In this document: positions 8,338 to 17,513 of the stretch, one piece after another
How positions within the stretch are numbered: position 1 is the stretch's first letter
Layout of the letters: each line of letters opens with the position of its first letter
Source of the DNA: Spirosoma arboris
GTDB taxonomy: Bacteria; Bacteroidota; Bacteroidia; Cytophagales; Spirosomataceae
Reading direction: 5' to 3'
Length of the DNA: 64,000 bases
NCBI RefSeq assembly: GCF_009754945.1
Contig: NZ_WPIN01000001.1
Location: 744,001-808,000 of the forward strand
The notes under the pieces: model-generated
The model's input: only the letters and a program-made list of their open reading frames with translations
What the model was told of the DNA's origin: nothing
The model's database searches: none
Made by a program: the position numbers and the translations under genes

Positions 8338-11300
8338 TTAGAACGTGAGCCGAATATTGCCGCCGAAGTTGCGGGTGTTTGGTGGACCATTGAGATCCAG
8401 TCCCTGAATGTTCCCCGCTCCTTGGGTATTGATTTCAGGATCAGCCGGGAAGTTGGGTGCATAGAAAAATAAATTGCGACCACTAACCCCCACTGAAATC
8501 GCTCCAAAGGGTGTTTTGCTCAGTAAGCTCTTCGGGAGGGTATAGTTCAATGCTACTTCGCGGAGCCGGTACACGGTTGCATCAAACACGGCGGCTTCCG
8601 ACGCCAGTCCACCTAGGGCTGTATTCCAGTACACCTGCGAACTTAACTGGATGTTGTTTGGTCGGAATGTTCCATCGGCATTCTGAATCACACCGGGTAA
8701 AATTCGGGGCTGATCGCGATCGAGACCCGTCACATACAGGGTGCCGTTAGCCCTGGCATCGGTCACGCTAAAGGAGTATAATTGACCGCCCTGCCGGGTA
8801 TCAACCAGCACCGACAATGCAAAACCCTTGTAGGAAAAGGTGTTGGTCAAGCCTGCTGTATAGTTGGGTTGCGGATTCGAGATAACTGAGTTCGCAATGC
8901 CCGGTGCAAACTGGCCGGAGGTTCCATTGATGACATTTTGGCCCGCATATTGGCCGGTGGGGTCATAATACAAGCCAGCGGGGTCAGTGCTTTGTACCCG
9001 TGCATTAGCCGTTCCAACCACTACACCATATGGGTAACCTTCGTAAATAGACGGAATGATTCCGGTGAAGGCATTGGCTCCCGAACCAACAAGATTCGTT
9101 GCCGAACTGCCAACATTGGATGATTTAATCCCCGGTGCAATCGAAATGACCTTGTTGCGGATCAGTGTATAATTTAACGTAGCATCCCATTTAAAGCCGC
9201 CCACTCGTATTGGTGTGGCATTTAGCACCAGCTCGACACCCTGATTTCGTAGTTCCCCAACGTTTGTCGTCCGAGTATCATAACCCGTTGAGTTGGAGAT
9301 AGCTACGTTGAAAATTTGATTCCTACTGTGCGAATCGAAGTACGATGCATCGATACTCAGGCGATTTTTGAAGAAACCAAGATTGATGCCCACTTCATAG
9401 GAAGTAACAAACTCAGGTGTCAGGTTATTGTTGCCAATCCGACTACTCACTGCAAACCCCGGAATACTTCCGCCATTTGCCTGCAAGGGGAAAGTAATGC
9501 TGGCCACATTATTCCCATAAAGGGCTGTTGTATACACCGAATTAAGCAAATAAGGATCGGCGTCGCGCCCTACCTTGGCAATACTGGCCCGGACCTTAGC
9601 ATACGAAATGACGTCCGAATTAATCTTGAAGGCATCAGTTGGCACAAAACTTACCGAAGCCGAAGGATAGAAGTAGGTATTGTTCGCTTTGGGCAGCGTC
9701 GATGACTGATCGGCCCGGCCCGATAATTCAACGAACAGATAATTGTTGTAATTCAACGATAACTGACCGTAGTAGCCAACCAGACGACGATTGGTAGCGA
9801 ATTCCCCGCTTCCGGTAAAGACGGAGCCGTTCCCTACATTATAAAAGCCGGGAATCGTCAGCGAAGCGGCATCAACCAGCGATTCCTGCGATTTTCGCTG
9901 ATTGATGTTATTGCCAAGTAACAGGTTGGCATTCAGGCCATCCAGGAATAAATTGTCTTTTCGGGCCGAAATCAATAGATCCCCGTTCAATTCATTTCGG
10001 AAGAAAATGTCCTGCGAAATTTCACCTAAAGGCGACCGTCCTGAGCCAATAGGCAAAGTTAATTTTCGTCGGTCGGTGTAGGTGTCGCCCGTTACCCGGT
10101 AGGCCACATTGAGCCATTTGGTAATATCATAACTGATTTGAAAGTTGCCAAAGAACCGATCCACCTGACTATCGAGTCGCTCATTATTTACACTCCATTC
10201 GGGATTATTACTGGTCGTTGAGTAGTAAATGCTTTTGCCATTCGCATCCTGATAGGGCTCATTAGGCAGATTGTAGCTACGGGGAATTCGGGTGATCTGA
10301 CCAAACGCACTAGCGCCGTTCCCGCCTGGAATGCCTGTCGATACGGTTTGGACGTAAGTGCCCGTTCCGCTGATCTTCAGGCCATTCTTTAGACGGGATT
10401 CACCTCCTAGCTGTACATTGGTGCGGTTAAATTTTGAGTTCTGGATAACCCCATTCTGAAGCGTATTGCCAATCGCAAGAATGTAATTGCGAGTTGCATC
10501 ACCAGAGGCAATATTGATTGAATTCTGGATGATGCTCCCTTGCTTGTAGAAATCCTTTACGTTATTTGGATACGCCTGATAAGGTACCACAAGCCCTTGC
10601 GTATTGGTTACGGTAGCGGGTCCACCAGCGAAAGCGGGCCCCCATGAGTTAGCCGAATTCGCTGTAAACAGGTTATTCGCCCCCTGCCCGTAGTCATTCT
10701 GGAATTTGGGAAGACCGTATATGTTCTGAACGTTGTAGGAAGAATTGACCGTTACTTCGGTCTTGTTATTCTGATTTCGACCCGATTTTGTCGTGATCAC
10801 AATGGCACCCGCCGAAGCCCGCGACCCATACAGAACCGCAGCCGCGGGGCCTTTCAGTACGTTAAGTGATTCAATGCTTTCGGGGTTGATGTCGGCCAGC
10901 CGGTTGGAGGGTTGTGTACCGAAGAGCGTGTTCTGCGTGAGGTTGACGTCGTTGCTGAAGATAATCCCATCCACCACAATGAGCGGCTGGTTACTGCCTG
11001 TAAAGGAGGTGATACCCCGAATGTTAATGTTTGTTGAGGCTCCCGGCGCACCACTGGCCCCCGTTATACTAACCCCGGCAAGTTTACCCTGAAGGGCGTT
11101 GAGCAGGTTAGGCTCAGAGCGTTGAGCCAGAATATTACCGCCTACTTCCTGAGTTGCGTACCCCAACGATCGCTTGTCGCGCTCGATTCCCTGGGCGGTT
11201 ACCACGATTTCGTCGAGACTCTGAGAACCACTAACCAACGCAATGTTGATCGTTGATTGACTCCCTACAGCTACGTCCTGACTGGTATAGCCAATAAAGC

Positions 11301-11520
11301 TGAAGATCAGCCGAGCTGTAGATGGAACAGTAATCTGGTAGCGACCATTTGCATCGGTGGTGGTGCCTCGGGTTGTTCCTTTGACCTGAACGCTTACACC
11401 CGGAAGGGCTAAGCCGTCTTCTGATGAAGTGACACGGCCGCTTACAGCTACATCCTGTGCCAGCGCTGGCACAGAAAAAAGCACCATAAGTAACCAACTA
11501 CATAGTAGCGTGTTTTTCAT
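8338..11520 (-). CDS. SusC/RagA-family TonB-dependent outer-membrane transporter
   Basis: 1060 residues from the ATG at 11520, which begins a good signal peptide (MKNTLLCSWLLMVLFSVPAL then AQ). Domain order: a carboxypeptidase-D-like regulatory domain (about 24-100, GRVTSSEDGLALPGVSVQVK), a plug domain (about 110-230, ending near GPAAAVLYGSRASAG), and a large beta-barrel ending NIRLTF. It imports oligomers handed over by the SusD partner using TonB energy. It lacks an STN domain, so unlike the second SusC here it is not expected to signal to a FecR/sigma pair. First gene of a SusC-SusD-lipoprotein operon. Confidence 0.93.
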   Translation of the reverse strand: MKNTLLCSWLLMVLFSVPALAQDVAVSGRVTSSEDGLALPGVSVQVKGTTRGTTTDANGRYQITVPSTARLIFSFIGYTSQDVAVGSQSTINIALVSGSQSLDEIVVTAQGIERDKRSLGYATQEVGGNILAQRSEPNLLNALQGKLAGVSITGASGAPGASTNINIRGITSFTGSNQPLIVVDGIIFSNDVNLTQNTLFGTQPSNRLADINPESIESLNVLKGPAAAVLYGSRASAGAIVITTKSGRNQNNKTEVTVNSSYNVQNIYGLPKFQNDYGQGANNLFTANSANSWGPAFAGGPATVTNTQGLVVPYQAYPNNVKDFYKQGSIIQNSINIASGDATRNYILAIGNTLQNGVIQNSKFNRTNVQLGGESRLKNGLKISGTGTYVQTVSTGIPGGNGASAFGQITRIPRSYNLPNEPYQDANGKSIYYSTTSNNPEWSVNNERLDSQVDRFFGNFQISYDITKWLNVAYRVTGDTYTDRRKLTLPIGSGRSPLGEISQDIFFRNELNGDLLISARKDNLFLDGLNANLLLGNNINQRKSQESLVDAASLTIPGFYNVGNGSVFTGSGEFATNRRLVGYYGQLSLNYNNYLFVELSGRADQSSTLPKANNTYFYPSASVSFVPTDAFKINSDVISYAKVRASIAKVGRDADPYLLNSVYTTALYGNNVASITFPLQANGGSIPGFAVSSRIGNNNLTPEFVTSYEVGINLGFFKNRLSIDASYFDSHSRNQIFNVAISNSTGYDTRTTNVGELRNQGVELVLNATPIRVGGFKWDATLNYTLIRNKVISIAPGIKSSNVGSSATNLVGSGANAFTGIIPSIYEGYPYGVVVGTANARVQSTDPAGLYYDPTGQYAGQNVINGTSGQFAPGIANSVISNPQPNYTAGLTNTFSYKGFALSVLVDTRQGGQLYSFSVTDARANGTLYVTGLDRDQPRILPGVIQNADGTFRPNNIQLSSQVYWNTALGGLASEAAVFDATVYRLREVALNYTLPKSLLSKTPFGAISVGVSGRNLFFYAPNFPADPEINTQGAGNIQGLDLNGPPNTRNFGGNIRLTF

Positions 11521-11876
11521 GTGTGAGTAGAGATTGAATACATCCTGAACATTGACAGCCGGTTGACACCCAACCAACTTTCCCAAATGAAGGGGGAGTA
11601 ATTTTGAAATTGGGTAATCCCGATAAAGATTATCTTTTTTGTAGACCAGACTGCTGCGCTAGGAGGAGGCTACTAGCTTCAACATTAGCGGGAATTGGGG
11701 CTTGTTAATAGTATGTTAACGAGCCGATAATAAAATGTAGTTAGCAAAACAGAATACAACAGTTTTGCACTACATTAGTTACCTTAAACGTTGATTGGCG
11801 GGTGGTAAATTAGCCCGTGTTTGAGTTACCCGAAAAGCATCCTATCCTAAACTTTTGAATCGAAACCCTCAACCGT
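11521..11876. promoter_or_regulatory. divergent promoter region, SusC and beta-barrel gene, with a dyad
   Basis: About 355 bp between two divergently read outer-membrane genes. It holds a dyad: AATGTAGTTAGCAAAAC at 11734-11750 against GTTTTGCACTACATT at 11762-11776 (arms match with a 2-nt bulge, 11-bp loop). It sits about 100 bp before the + gene and 215 bp before susC. A regulator site or a leader hairpin for the + gene are both possible. Confidence 0.5.
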
Positions 11877-12554
11877 ATGAAAGCAACATCTCGCTTTATT
11901 ATCGTCTGGCTAAGTATTTTGAGCGGGCTAAGCCCCGTTTTCGGACAAAGTAGATTCTCTTTGGCGGTAAGTTTAGGGTATGCATATGGTCACAGTGATT
12001 CTAAACAGATTGCACCAATTCCTGACCCAATCGCTCAGTTACCCACAACGGAAATTATTACTTCTTCGCACAGTTCCGGGTATAGTTTTGGTTTATTGGC
12101 ACGGTATGCGTTCTCTCCTAAATGGTCTGTAAATGCAGGTATTTCGGCGGGTCAGGCTCTGTCTGTAAAAGGTTATCTGTCTGAGAATGGGAATAAGATT
12201 CCGGTTAATTATACGAACACACATCGCGATGAATTTGCGTATAGCGTGCCTTTACAGATCAATTATCAATCATCGACTAAGCGGCTTTCTCCCTATTTTT
12301 CAGTAGGAGCATCGCTGGGATTTCGCACAAAAAGTTATGTTGATTTGGGAAATGGTCAGGAGGTAGCTGTGAAATTCGGGAAGCCCGTGATCATTACGCC
12401 GGGAGTGGGAATAGGCGTCATTTATCGCCTGAGTGAACATTGCTCGTTAATTGCTCAACCTGGGTTTAGTTACAATGTACAAGCTCACCCAAATTATGAG
12501 TATTATCATGCGTATTCTGTGGGCTTGAATACGCAGCTAATGTATACTTTCTGA
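11877..12554 (+). CDS. outer-membrane beta-barrel protein (PorT/OmpW-like)
   Basis: 225 residues with a Sec signal (MKATSRFIIVWLSILSGLSP...FGQ). The mature part has repeating amphipathic strands with aromatic ends (FSLAVSLGYAYG, GYSFGLLARYAF, YSVPLQINYQ, YFSVGASLGF, YSVGLNTQLMYTF), and the last residue is Phe, as expected for an outer-membrane barrel of about eight strands. It fits the broad PF13568/OmpW-type barrels of Bacteroidota. It is divergent from SusC and ends at a strong bidirectional terminator. Its cargo or role is unknown. Confidence 0.75.
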   Translation: MKATSRFIIVWLSILSGLSPVFGQSRFSLAVSLGYAYGHSDSKQIAPIPDPIAQLPTTEIITSSHSSGYSFGLLARYAFSPKWSVNAGISAGQALSVKGYLSENGNKIPVNYTNTHRDEFAYSVPLQINYQSSTKRLSPYFSVGASLGFRTKSYVDLGNGQEVAVKFGKPVIITPGVGIGVIYRLSEHCSLIAQPGFSYNVQAHPNYEYYHAYSVGLNTQLMYTF

Positions 12555-12574
12555 ATAAAAGCTTCTAAATCATA

Positions 12575-12611
12575 AAGCCCAGTGGCAGACAAATAGTCTG
12601 CCACTGGGCTT
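12575..12611. terminator. strong bidirectional terminator
   Basis: Perfect 16-bp stem (AAGCCCAGTGGCAGAC and its complement) with a 5-nt AAATA loop, placed between the convergent beta-barrel and FrnE-like genes. It serves both transcripts. Confidence 0.9.
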
Positions 12612-12644
12612 CTTCAATAAAATTATTGGTTACCGGCAAAAGGA

Positions 12645-13346
12645 TTAACAGATTTCGCCGGGGGTACAAGTGGGCCCATCGGCTGCCTGAACAGCTACAG
12701 GATTGGCTTTTTCCCAGTCTGTCCAGGCTGTGTTAAGAGCCCCCAGAAATGTCTCGGGTTGTTGAGCGCCAGACACAGCGTACCGACGATCCAATACAAA
12801 GAAGGGGACACCTCGTGCACCTACCTGCTGCGCTTCATAAATATCCCGGCTAACAGCCTCTGCTAACTGATTGCTTTCTAGCAGTTGTTCAACATCGGCG
12901 GGAGCAAGGCCAATTTCAGTACCTAATTCAAGGAGCGTAGCATGATCGGAAGTGTCGCGGCCTTCGGTGAAATAAGCCCGGAACAGCCGTTCTTCAGCGG
13001 CATCACCCAAACCATGTTGTTTGGCCAGCTGGATAAGCCGATGTGCATCCCACGAGTTCGCTACAACTGCTTTATCGAAGTCGTAGGACAAACCGACTTC
13101 GCGGGCCATTGCTGTGACACGGTCATTCATACGTTTGGCTTCGTCGAGGCTCCATCCTTTAATGTCAGCCAAATATTGATTGATGTTTTTACCCGGTTCA
13201 GTTTTCATATCCGGATTGAGCTGAAAGCTTTTCCAGACAACATTTACCTGATCTTTGTGCGAAAATTGACTCAATGCATTTTCAAACTTCCGTTTGCCGA
13301 TGTAGCAAAAGGGGCACATGACATCACTCCAGATTTCTACGTCCAT
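12645..13346 (-). CDS. DsbA-family oxidoreductase, FrnE-like
   Basis: 233 residues, no signal peptide, so cytosolic. The thioredoxin-like active site CPFC is at residues 11-14 (SDVMCPFCYIGKRKFE), followed by the helical insertion and the conserved GARGVPFFVLD cis-proline region near the C-terminus, as in FrnE/2-hydroxychromene-2-carboxylate isomerase relatives. FrnE-type proteins handle disulphides under oxidative or solvent stress. It starts 17 bp after the yceI stop, so both are probably one transcript under the neighbouring TetR regulator. Confidence 0.9.
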   Translation of the reverse strand: MDVEIWSDVMCPFCYIGKRKFENALSQFSHKDQVNVVWKSFQLNPDMKTEPGKNINQYLADIKGWSLDEAKRMNDRVTAMAREVGLSYDFDKAVVANSWDAHRLIQLAKQHGLGDAAEERLFRAYFTEGRDTSDHATLLELGTEIGLAPADVEQLLESNQLAEAVSRDIYEAQQVGARGVPFFVLDRRYAVSGAQQPETFLGALNTAWTDWEKANPVAVQAADGPTCTPGEIC

Positions 13347-13363
13347 CGTTGTTAGTCGTTAGG

Positions 13364-13897
13364 TTAGGCAGCCTGAGCCAACTGAATATTGGCAATCAAT
13401 TTAATGTCTTCGCCAAGGGCTAGTCCGCCAGTTTCGGTGAGGGCATTGTGGGTCAGACCGAATTCTTTACGGTTAATTTTACCAGTAACTTCAAATCCAA
13501 GCTTTTGGTTGCCATAAGCATCCTTAGCAGTTCCGCCGTATTCAGCCTTGAGTGTCACGGCTTTCGTAATGCCTTTCATTGTTAAATCACCCGTTAAGGC
13601 GTATTCATCATCATCTACTTTCTTGAAGGATGTCGATTTGAAGGCAATTTTTGGATACGTATCCGCGTCGAAAAAGTCAGCTGATTTCAGGTGATTATCC
13701 CGCATCTCCTGATTGGTATCCACGCTGGCTACGTCCAGAGAAAAGTGAACCTCAGCATCATCGAAATCGTCTTGTTCGGTAGTCGCACCACCTTCGAAAT
13801 TCCGGAATGTGCCGGTTACTGTAGAAATAACGAGGTGTTTTACTTTGAACTGAACTTCGGAGTGCATTGGGTCTACGACCCATTTTGTGGTTGCCAT
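13364..13897 (-). CDS. YceI-family protein (lipocalin-like isoprenoid binder)
   Basis: 177 residues. The N-terminal WVVDPMHSEVQFKVKHLVIS, then VTGTFRNFEGGAT, and the middle HLKSADFFDADTYPKIAFKS are the YceI signature. Family members fold as extended lipocalins that bind polyprenyl or amphipathic molecules. No export signal is visible, so this copy appears cytosolic. It is the first gene of a two-gene unit with the FrnE-like oxidoreductase and has two TetR-type palindromes in its promoter. Confidence 0.92.
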   Translation of the reverse strand: MATTKWVVDPMHSEVQFKVKHLVISTVTGTFRNFEGGATTEQDDFDDAEVHFSLDVASVDTNQEMRDNHLKSADFFDADTYPKIAFKSTSFKKVDDDEYALTGDLTMKGITKAVTLKAEYGGTAKDAYGNQKLGFEVTGKINRKEFGLTHNALTETGGLALGEDIKLIANIQLAQAA

Positions 13898-13948
13898 ACT
13901 TGTGAGTAACTAATTTAGGTTATTTGACTTGTTTAATTGATTGTTATC

Positions 13949-13959
13949 TTACAGTGATA
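13949..13959. promoter_or_regulatory. degenerate TetR operator copy
   Basis: TTACAGTGATA matches the 11-bp palindrome TAACAGTGTTA at 9 of 11 positions. Its centre is 18 bp from the perfect copy at 13967-13977, a spacing that would allow two dimers to bind side by side in the yceI promoter. Confidence 0.4.
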
Positions 13960-13966
13960 TAAATCC

Positions 13967-13977
13967 TAACACTGTTA
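13967..13977. promoter_or_regulatory. TetR operator in yceI promoter
   Basis: TAACA-C-TGTTA, a perfect odd-centred palindrome, about 70 bp upstream of the yceI start and just past the tetR stop. The same sequence occurs in front of tetR itself (14619-14629), so both are probably sites for the regulator encoded between them. Confidence 0.65.
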
Positions 13978-13994
13978 ATAATAAGGTAAAAAAA

Positions 13995-14597
13995 TTAGCC
14001 GTTTAAGGCTTTAATAAATCCACCAATAGCATCTTGCAGGACAAGTTGACTCCATGGATTAGCGCTTGTATTCCGGTCGATCATTTGAATGGATACCAAT
14101 CCGTGCAGGATAGACCAGTACGTATGGAATTTCAGAAATGCATCGACCTGAGGTTGTTTGCTGGTACTGATTGCTTCCTGAATGACCGAAATAAGTACGT
14201 CCGAAAAATGCTTCATTTCGGCAACCTGATTGACCTGCTCACAGGGCGGAATCCCCAATCCGAACATGAGCTGGTAATACTCCTTATGATCGAAAGCAAA
14301 ATTCCAGTACCCTTTGGCGATTGCTTCTAATTGCTGGCTGGCTTCGGGCTGACTGTCTCGCTGGCGGATTACTTCTTCGGCCAACAATCGGAATCCTTCC
14401 CGGGTAAATTCCTGTAGAATAGCGTCCTTATTTTCAAAGTGACTATAAATCACGGGGACACTATATTCAATGGCATCGGCAATTTTGCGGATAGACAGTG
14501 CCTGCCAGCCTTCCTCCAGAACCAGCTGCCAGGCTGCCTGTAAGATGCTGGTTTTCACTTCTACTTTCTGGCGTTGCCTACGCTCAAGAATTCCCAT
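13995..14597 (-). CDS. TetR/AcrR-family repressor
   Basis: 200 residues. An N-terminal helix-turn-helix (residues about 13-60: ILQAAWQLVLEEGWQALSIR, KIADAIEYSVPVIYSHFENK) is followed by an all-helical ligand domain (YYQLMFGLGIPP, ILHGLVSIQMIDR) of the TetR_C_33/WHG kind. It lies directly upstream of yceI-frnE on the same strand. An identical 11-bp palindrome in front of tetR and in front of yceI argues for self-repression and control of the pair. The inducing ligand is unknown; an oxidant or lipophilic compound would fit the target genes. Confidence 0.9.
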   Translation of the reverse strand: MGILERRQRQKVEVKTSILQAAWQLVLEEGWQALSIRKIADAIEYSVPVIYSHFENKDAILQEFTREGFRLLAEEVIRQRDSQPEASQQLEAIAKGYWNFAFDHKEYYQLMFGLGIPPCEQVNQVAEMKHFSDVLISVIQEAISTSKQPQVDAFLKFHTYWSILHGLVSIQMIDRNTSANPWSQLVLQDAIGGFIKALNG

Positions 14598-14618
14598 TTT
14601 GGATGTTGTTAGGATCTA

Positions 14619-14629
14619 TAACAGTGTTA
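14619..14629. promoter_or_regulatory. TetR operator in its own promoter
   Basis: TAACAGTGTTA, the reverse complement of the yceI site, 22 bp upstream of the tetR ATG. Its position would block transcription or early elongation of tetR. Confidence 0.65.
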
Positions 14630-14763
14630 ACTATTCTACCGCTATGAAAGTTCATGATTGGCCGGGGAGTTGATCAATTCATTAGCGATATCTAATAGCA
14701 GTAAGCTGTTAACCTGACCTTTAGGGGACGGAATTATACAGTCAGTTCGCCAGATAACTTACT

Positions 14764-16092
14764 TTAAAATAGCCTATTCAATCTGGCCTCATAATAAGCC
14801 GGGAGTACGACAAAAAAACGAGATGTGTATAGTTGTTGCCAGTTATAGTGCATCAAGGCGTTTTTGAGAACTACTTCATGCTGCTTGATTAATAGTTTGT
14901 TTCCCGAAAGCAGTACTACCCAGCAGGCCCATAGGGGCTCGCGCATGTGTTTGTCTTCATAAACACGGGCTGGCGATAGTTTAGACCATTCCCGTCCCTG
15001 TTGAAGAGCTAAGGCAAGTGTTGTGGCAATGTCGGGCTGTGGTTTCCATAAGCTATCCAAAAGCCGCCAGTTTTCATTAAAGCTCAACCCATGGTTGTTG
15101 TCGAAGTTTTTATATCGTAACAAATGCAAAGCTGCTTTTTCGGCAGTCAGATTCAAGCCCTGCCGAAACTTTTCGCGAATGCCGGGAGTCTGTTCCAGTT
15201 CGACCAATGCTTTTAAGTTAGCCTGGGAAATGCCCGTAATCCAGAATTCATTCTCCGTTTTATTTCCTTTTTCGGGATTGGCCGTTTCGTAGAGGATACC
15301 CTGCGAACATAACTCCAGACGAGTAAGGGAATCGCCTTCGGGAATTTCATTCAATCGTTGATGATAACCGTCCATCCACTTTTTACGCTGAGTGACATCA
15401 TACAATGCTCGGTAGATAAACACTAATCGAACTGAAATCCGGCAACCTTTATCGGTTAGGTTTCCCCGATAACCGTACCCTTGCTGATCGCAGGGGAGCT
15501 GCCAGTTCGTTTTTTCCAGCGCATTCCCCACGGTTTCCATCAGCTTAATTAGCTTTTCTTGTTCGGTCCGATCAGGAATACCACTTTTAATGTATCGCCA
15601 CATGCCGTAAAACCAGGGACCGGTCTGGTCGTCGGAACCCGCTACATGATGACTTTTTCCATCGGAAGCGACATCCCGCGAAACAAATCCAGGTACACTT
15701 CCGACTGTGGCTAACCGGATCAATCCATCGGCTACTTTCCGGGCTTCGCGTGCGTCAGCTTCCTTTTTACTAATCTTCCAGCGATTGCATAGCCCATCAA
15801 GGTAAATGCCATTGAAAAAGGCACCGTTTTCAATGGGCGACCACCAGGCCAATCCGTTGGGTTTGTTGGTTTTACATTCATCGGGTGTGGGCAGGAAGTT
15901 ATTCCCATCTCGACCAGCATAATCATACAGAATACTGTATTGCGGGCTAATGAAACGTCGATTTATTTCCAGACGCGCTTGCTCAATCTGCTGATCAAGC
16001 GCGTGATCGAAAGGTTTGGGTGGCTGTGCACTCACTGCATTAAGAAGAAAAAAGCTGATTCCCAAAACCAGGGAATGAATGACTTTTACCAT
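14764..16092 (-). CDS. exported protein of an unrecognised family, paralogue B
   Basis: 442 residues from the ATG at 16092, which opens a good signal peptide (MVKVIHSLVLGISFFLLNAV then SA). An in-frame ATG at 16182 overlaps the stop of the upstream paralogue (ATGA) but adds 30 residues before the signal, so it is the second choice. It is rich in Trp and aromatic residues and mostly helical. It shares blocks with its neighbour: NKPN-LAWWSPIENGAFFNGIYLDG (split here), DDQTGPWFYGMWRY, and REPLWACWV near the end. The fold may be an alpha/alpha toroid, as in many glycan hydrolases and lyases. That is inference from composition and context; no catalytic residues can be assigned. Confidence 0.7.
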   Translation of the reverse strand: MVKVIHSLVLGISFFLLNAVSAQPPKPFDHALDQQIEQARLEINRRFISPQYSILYDYAGRDGNNFLPTPDECKTNKPNGLAWWSPIENGAFFNGIYLDGLCNRWKISKKEADAREARKVADGLIRLATVGSVPGFVSRDVASDGKSHHVAGSDDQTGPWFYGMWRYIKSGIPDRTEQEKLIKLMETVGNALEKTNWQLPCDQQGYGYRGNLTDKGCRISVRLVFIYRALYDVTQRKKWMDGYHQRLNEIPEGDSLTRLELCSQGILYETANPEKGNKTENEFWITGISQANLKALVELEQTPGIREKFRQGLNLTAEKAALHLLRYKNFDNNHGLSFNENWRLLDSLWKPQPDIATTLALALQQGREWSKLSPARVYEDKHMREPLWACWVVLLSGNKLLIKQHEVVLKNALMHYNWQQLYTSRFFVVLPAYYEARLNRLF

Positions 16093-16178
16093 TAAATGCC
16101 CTAAAGTGGGCTTTGTTGGCAAAGGAAAGAAGTCCACTTTAGAGGATTTAAGGGTCGAGCGAGCTGAAAAATAAATAT

Positions 16179-17513
16179 TCATCGTATTTTTTTTGCATTT
16201 TTCTGAAGACGAAACCATACAGTTTCTGCTGGGAAAAACTGAGAGTAAGCCAAGCGGTCATACTGAAAATGGGCTATTGCCCCCAGCATCTCGGTTCGAT
16301 ACGGATCAATAAGAGTCGTATCAGGAGCCAGCGTCACAATCCAGGCCATCCACAAAGGTTCGCGGACAAGCCCAAGTTCCTGATTACGACGTGGAGATAG
16401 CTTGACCAATTCGATAAGTTGTGTGGCTGATACATCCAGCGCATCCTGTTCACTATGCTGCGGTTTCCACCACTGATTTAGCGTGCGCCAGTTGTGCAGA
16501 AAAGGCTTCCGGTCGTTGTTATCGAACAAATGCCAACGGGCTACGTCAACGACTGCACTACGAGCACTGGCGTTTAGACCCTGCTCATAGGCGGCACGCA
16601 GGGCAGGATCGGTTTCCATTTCCCACAACGCTCGCACATCGACCGTACTTGTTACACCTGTCCAGCGAAATTGCTTTGGAATATCGAATAGCATTCCATC
16701 GGCGCATATCTGAAGACGGCTGCGTTGGGGAGCGCCCCCCGTCTCGTAGGCGGCTTCCCGATAGAGCTTATCCCACTTGGCATCGTTGGTTAATTGATGC
16801 ATGGCTTTGAGGATAAACAGTAAGCGGGGTGCTCCTTCCCAACTAAACGTAGCGAATGTATTCCTATAACGTGCTGGTGAATAAGTCGTTGTTGGTAATC
16901 GCCAGCCTGTCGATTGGAGCGCGTTGGCTACCTCAATCATTTTGGCGATGATCTTCCTGCGTTCTTCCGGTTCAGGCAAGCCGGAATACAGGTAACGCCA
17001 TAACCCATAAAACCAGGGTGAAGTCTGGTCATTCGACCCCATTGACGGGGGCGTTTTGCCATCGGTAGCCACACCTCGCCCGATGAAGCCGGGTGTGTCG
17101 CCAACGGAGGCCAGTAGCAGTAACCCCTGAGCTAGTTTTCGGGCCTTGATTCGGTCGGTTTCCTGATGACGGTGCAGCCACCGCTGACAAATGCCGTCCA
17201 GATATAGCCCATTAAACATGGAACCATTCTCGGTGGGTGTCCACCAACCCAGTGCATTAGGCTTGTTCTCGCGAAACTCGTCGGCAGTAGGCCGAGCAAA
17301 CGTTCCGGCAGAATCCGCAAAATCGATCAGGATGTTGTGTTCATCAACAAATCGACGCCAGATTTCCTGGTGCGCTTTTTCCATATTCAGGCTATCGTTG
17401 GTTCCTGAATGAGGGGGGCATTCGGGAGCCAACGATAGTTTCTGAAAGGAACAAAGGCCAAGAAATACCAGCAACATAAGGGTCATTCCCCGTTTTGGCT
17501 GGCACTGTCTCAT
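16179..17513 (-). CDS. exported protein of an unrecognised family, paralogue A
   Basis: 444 residues with an N-terminal hydrophobic signal (MTLMLLVFLGLCSFQKLSLA after a short basic start). It is clearly homologous along its length to the next gene: ENKPNALGWWTPTENGSMFN, YLDGICQRW, SNDQTSPWFYGLWRYLYSGL, FDNNDRKPFLHNWRTLNQWW and REPLWMAWIV align in order. The start codon overlaps the SusD stop by 4 bp (ATGA), so translation is coupled to the SusCD pair. In Sus loci this position is usually held by the enzyme acting on the imported glycan. An alpha/alpha-barrel glycan-active enzyme is my best guess. Confidence 0.72.
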   Translation of the reverse strand: MRQCQPKRGMTLMLLVFLGLCSFQKLSLAPECPPHSGTNDSLNMEKAHQEIWRRFVDEHNILIDFADSAGTFARPTADEFRENKPNALGWWTPTENGSMFNGLYLDGICQRWLHRHQETDRIKARKLAQGLLLLASVGDTPGFIGRGVATDGKTPPSMGSNDQTSPWFYGLWRYLYSGLPEPEERRKIIAKMIEVANALQSTGWRLPTTTYSPARYRNTFATFSWEGAPRLLFILKAMHQLTNDAKWDKLYREAAYETGGAPQRSRLQICADGMLFDIPKQFRWTGVTSTVDVRALWEMETDPALRAAYEQGLNASARSAVVDVARWHLFDNNDRKPFLHNWRTLNQWWKPQHSEQDALDVSATQLIELVKLSPRRNQELGLVREPLWMAWIVTLAPDTTLIDPYRTEMLGAIAHFQYDRLAYSQFFPAETVWFRLQKNAKKIR

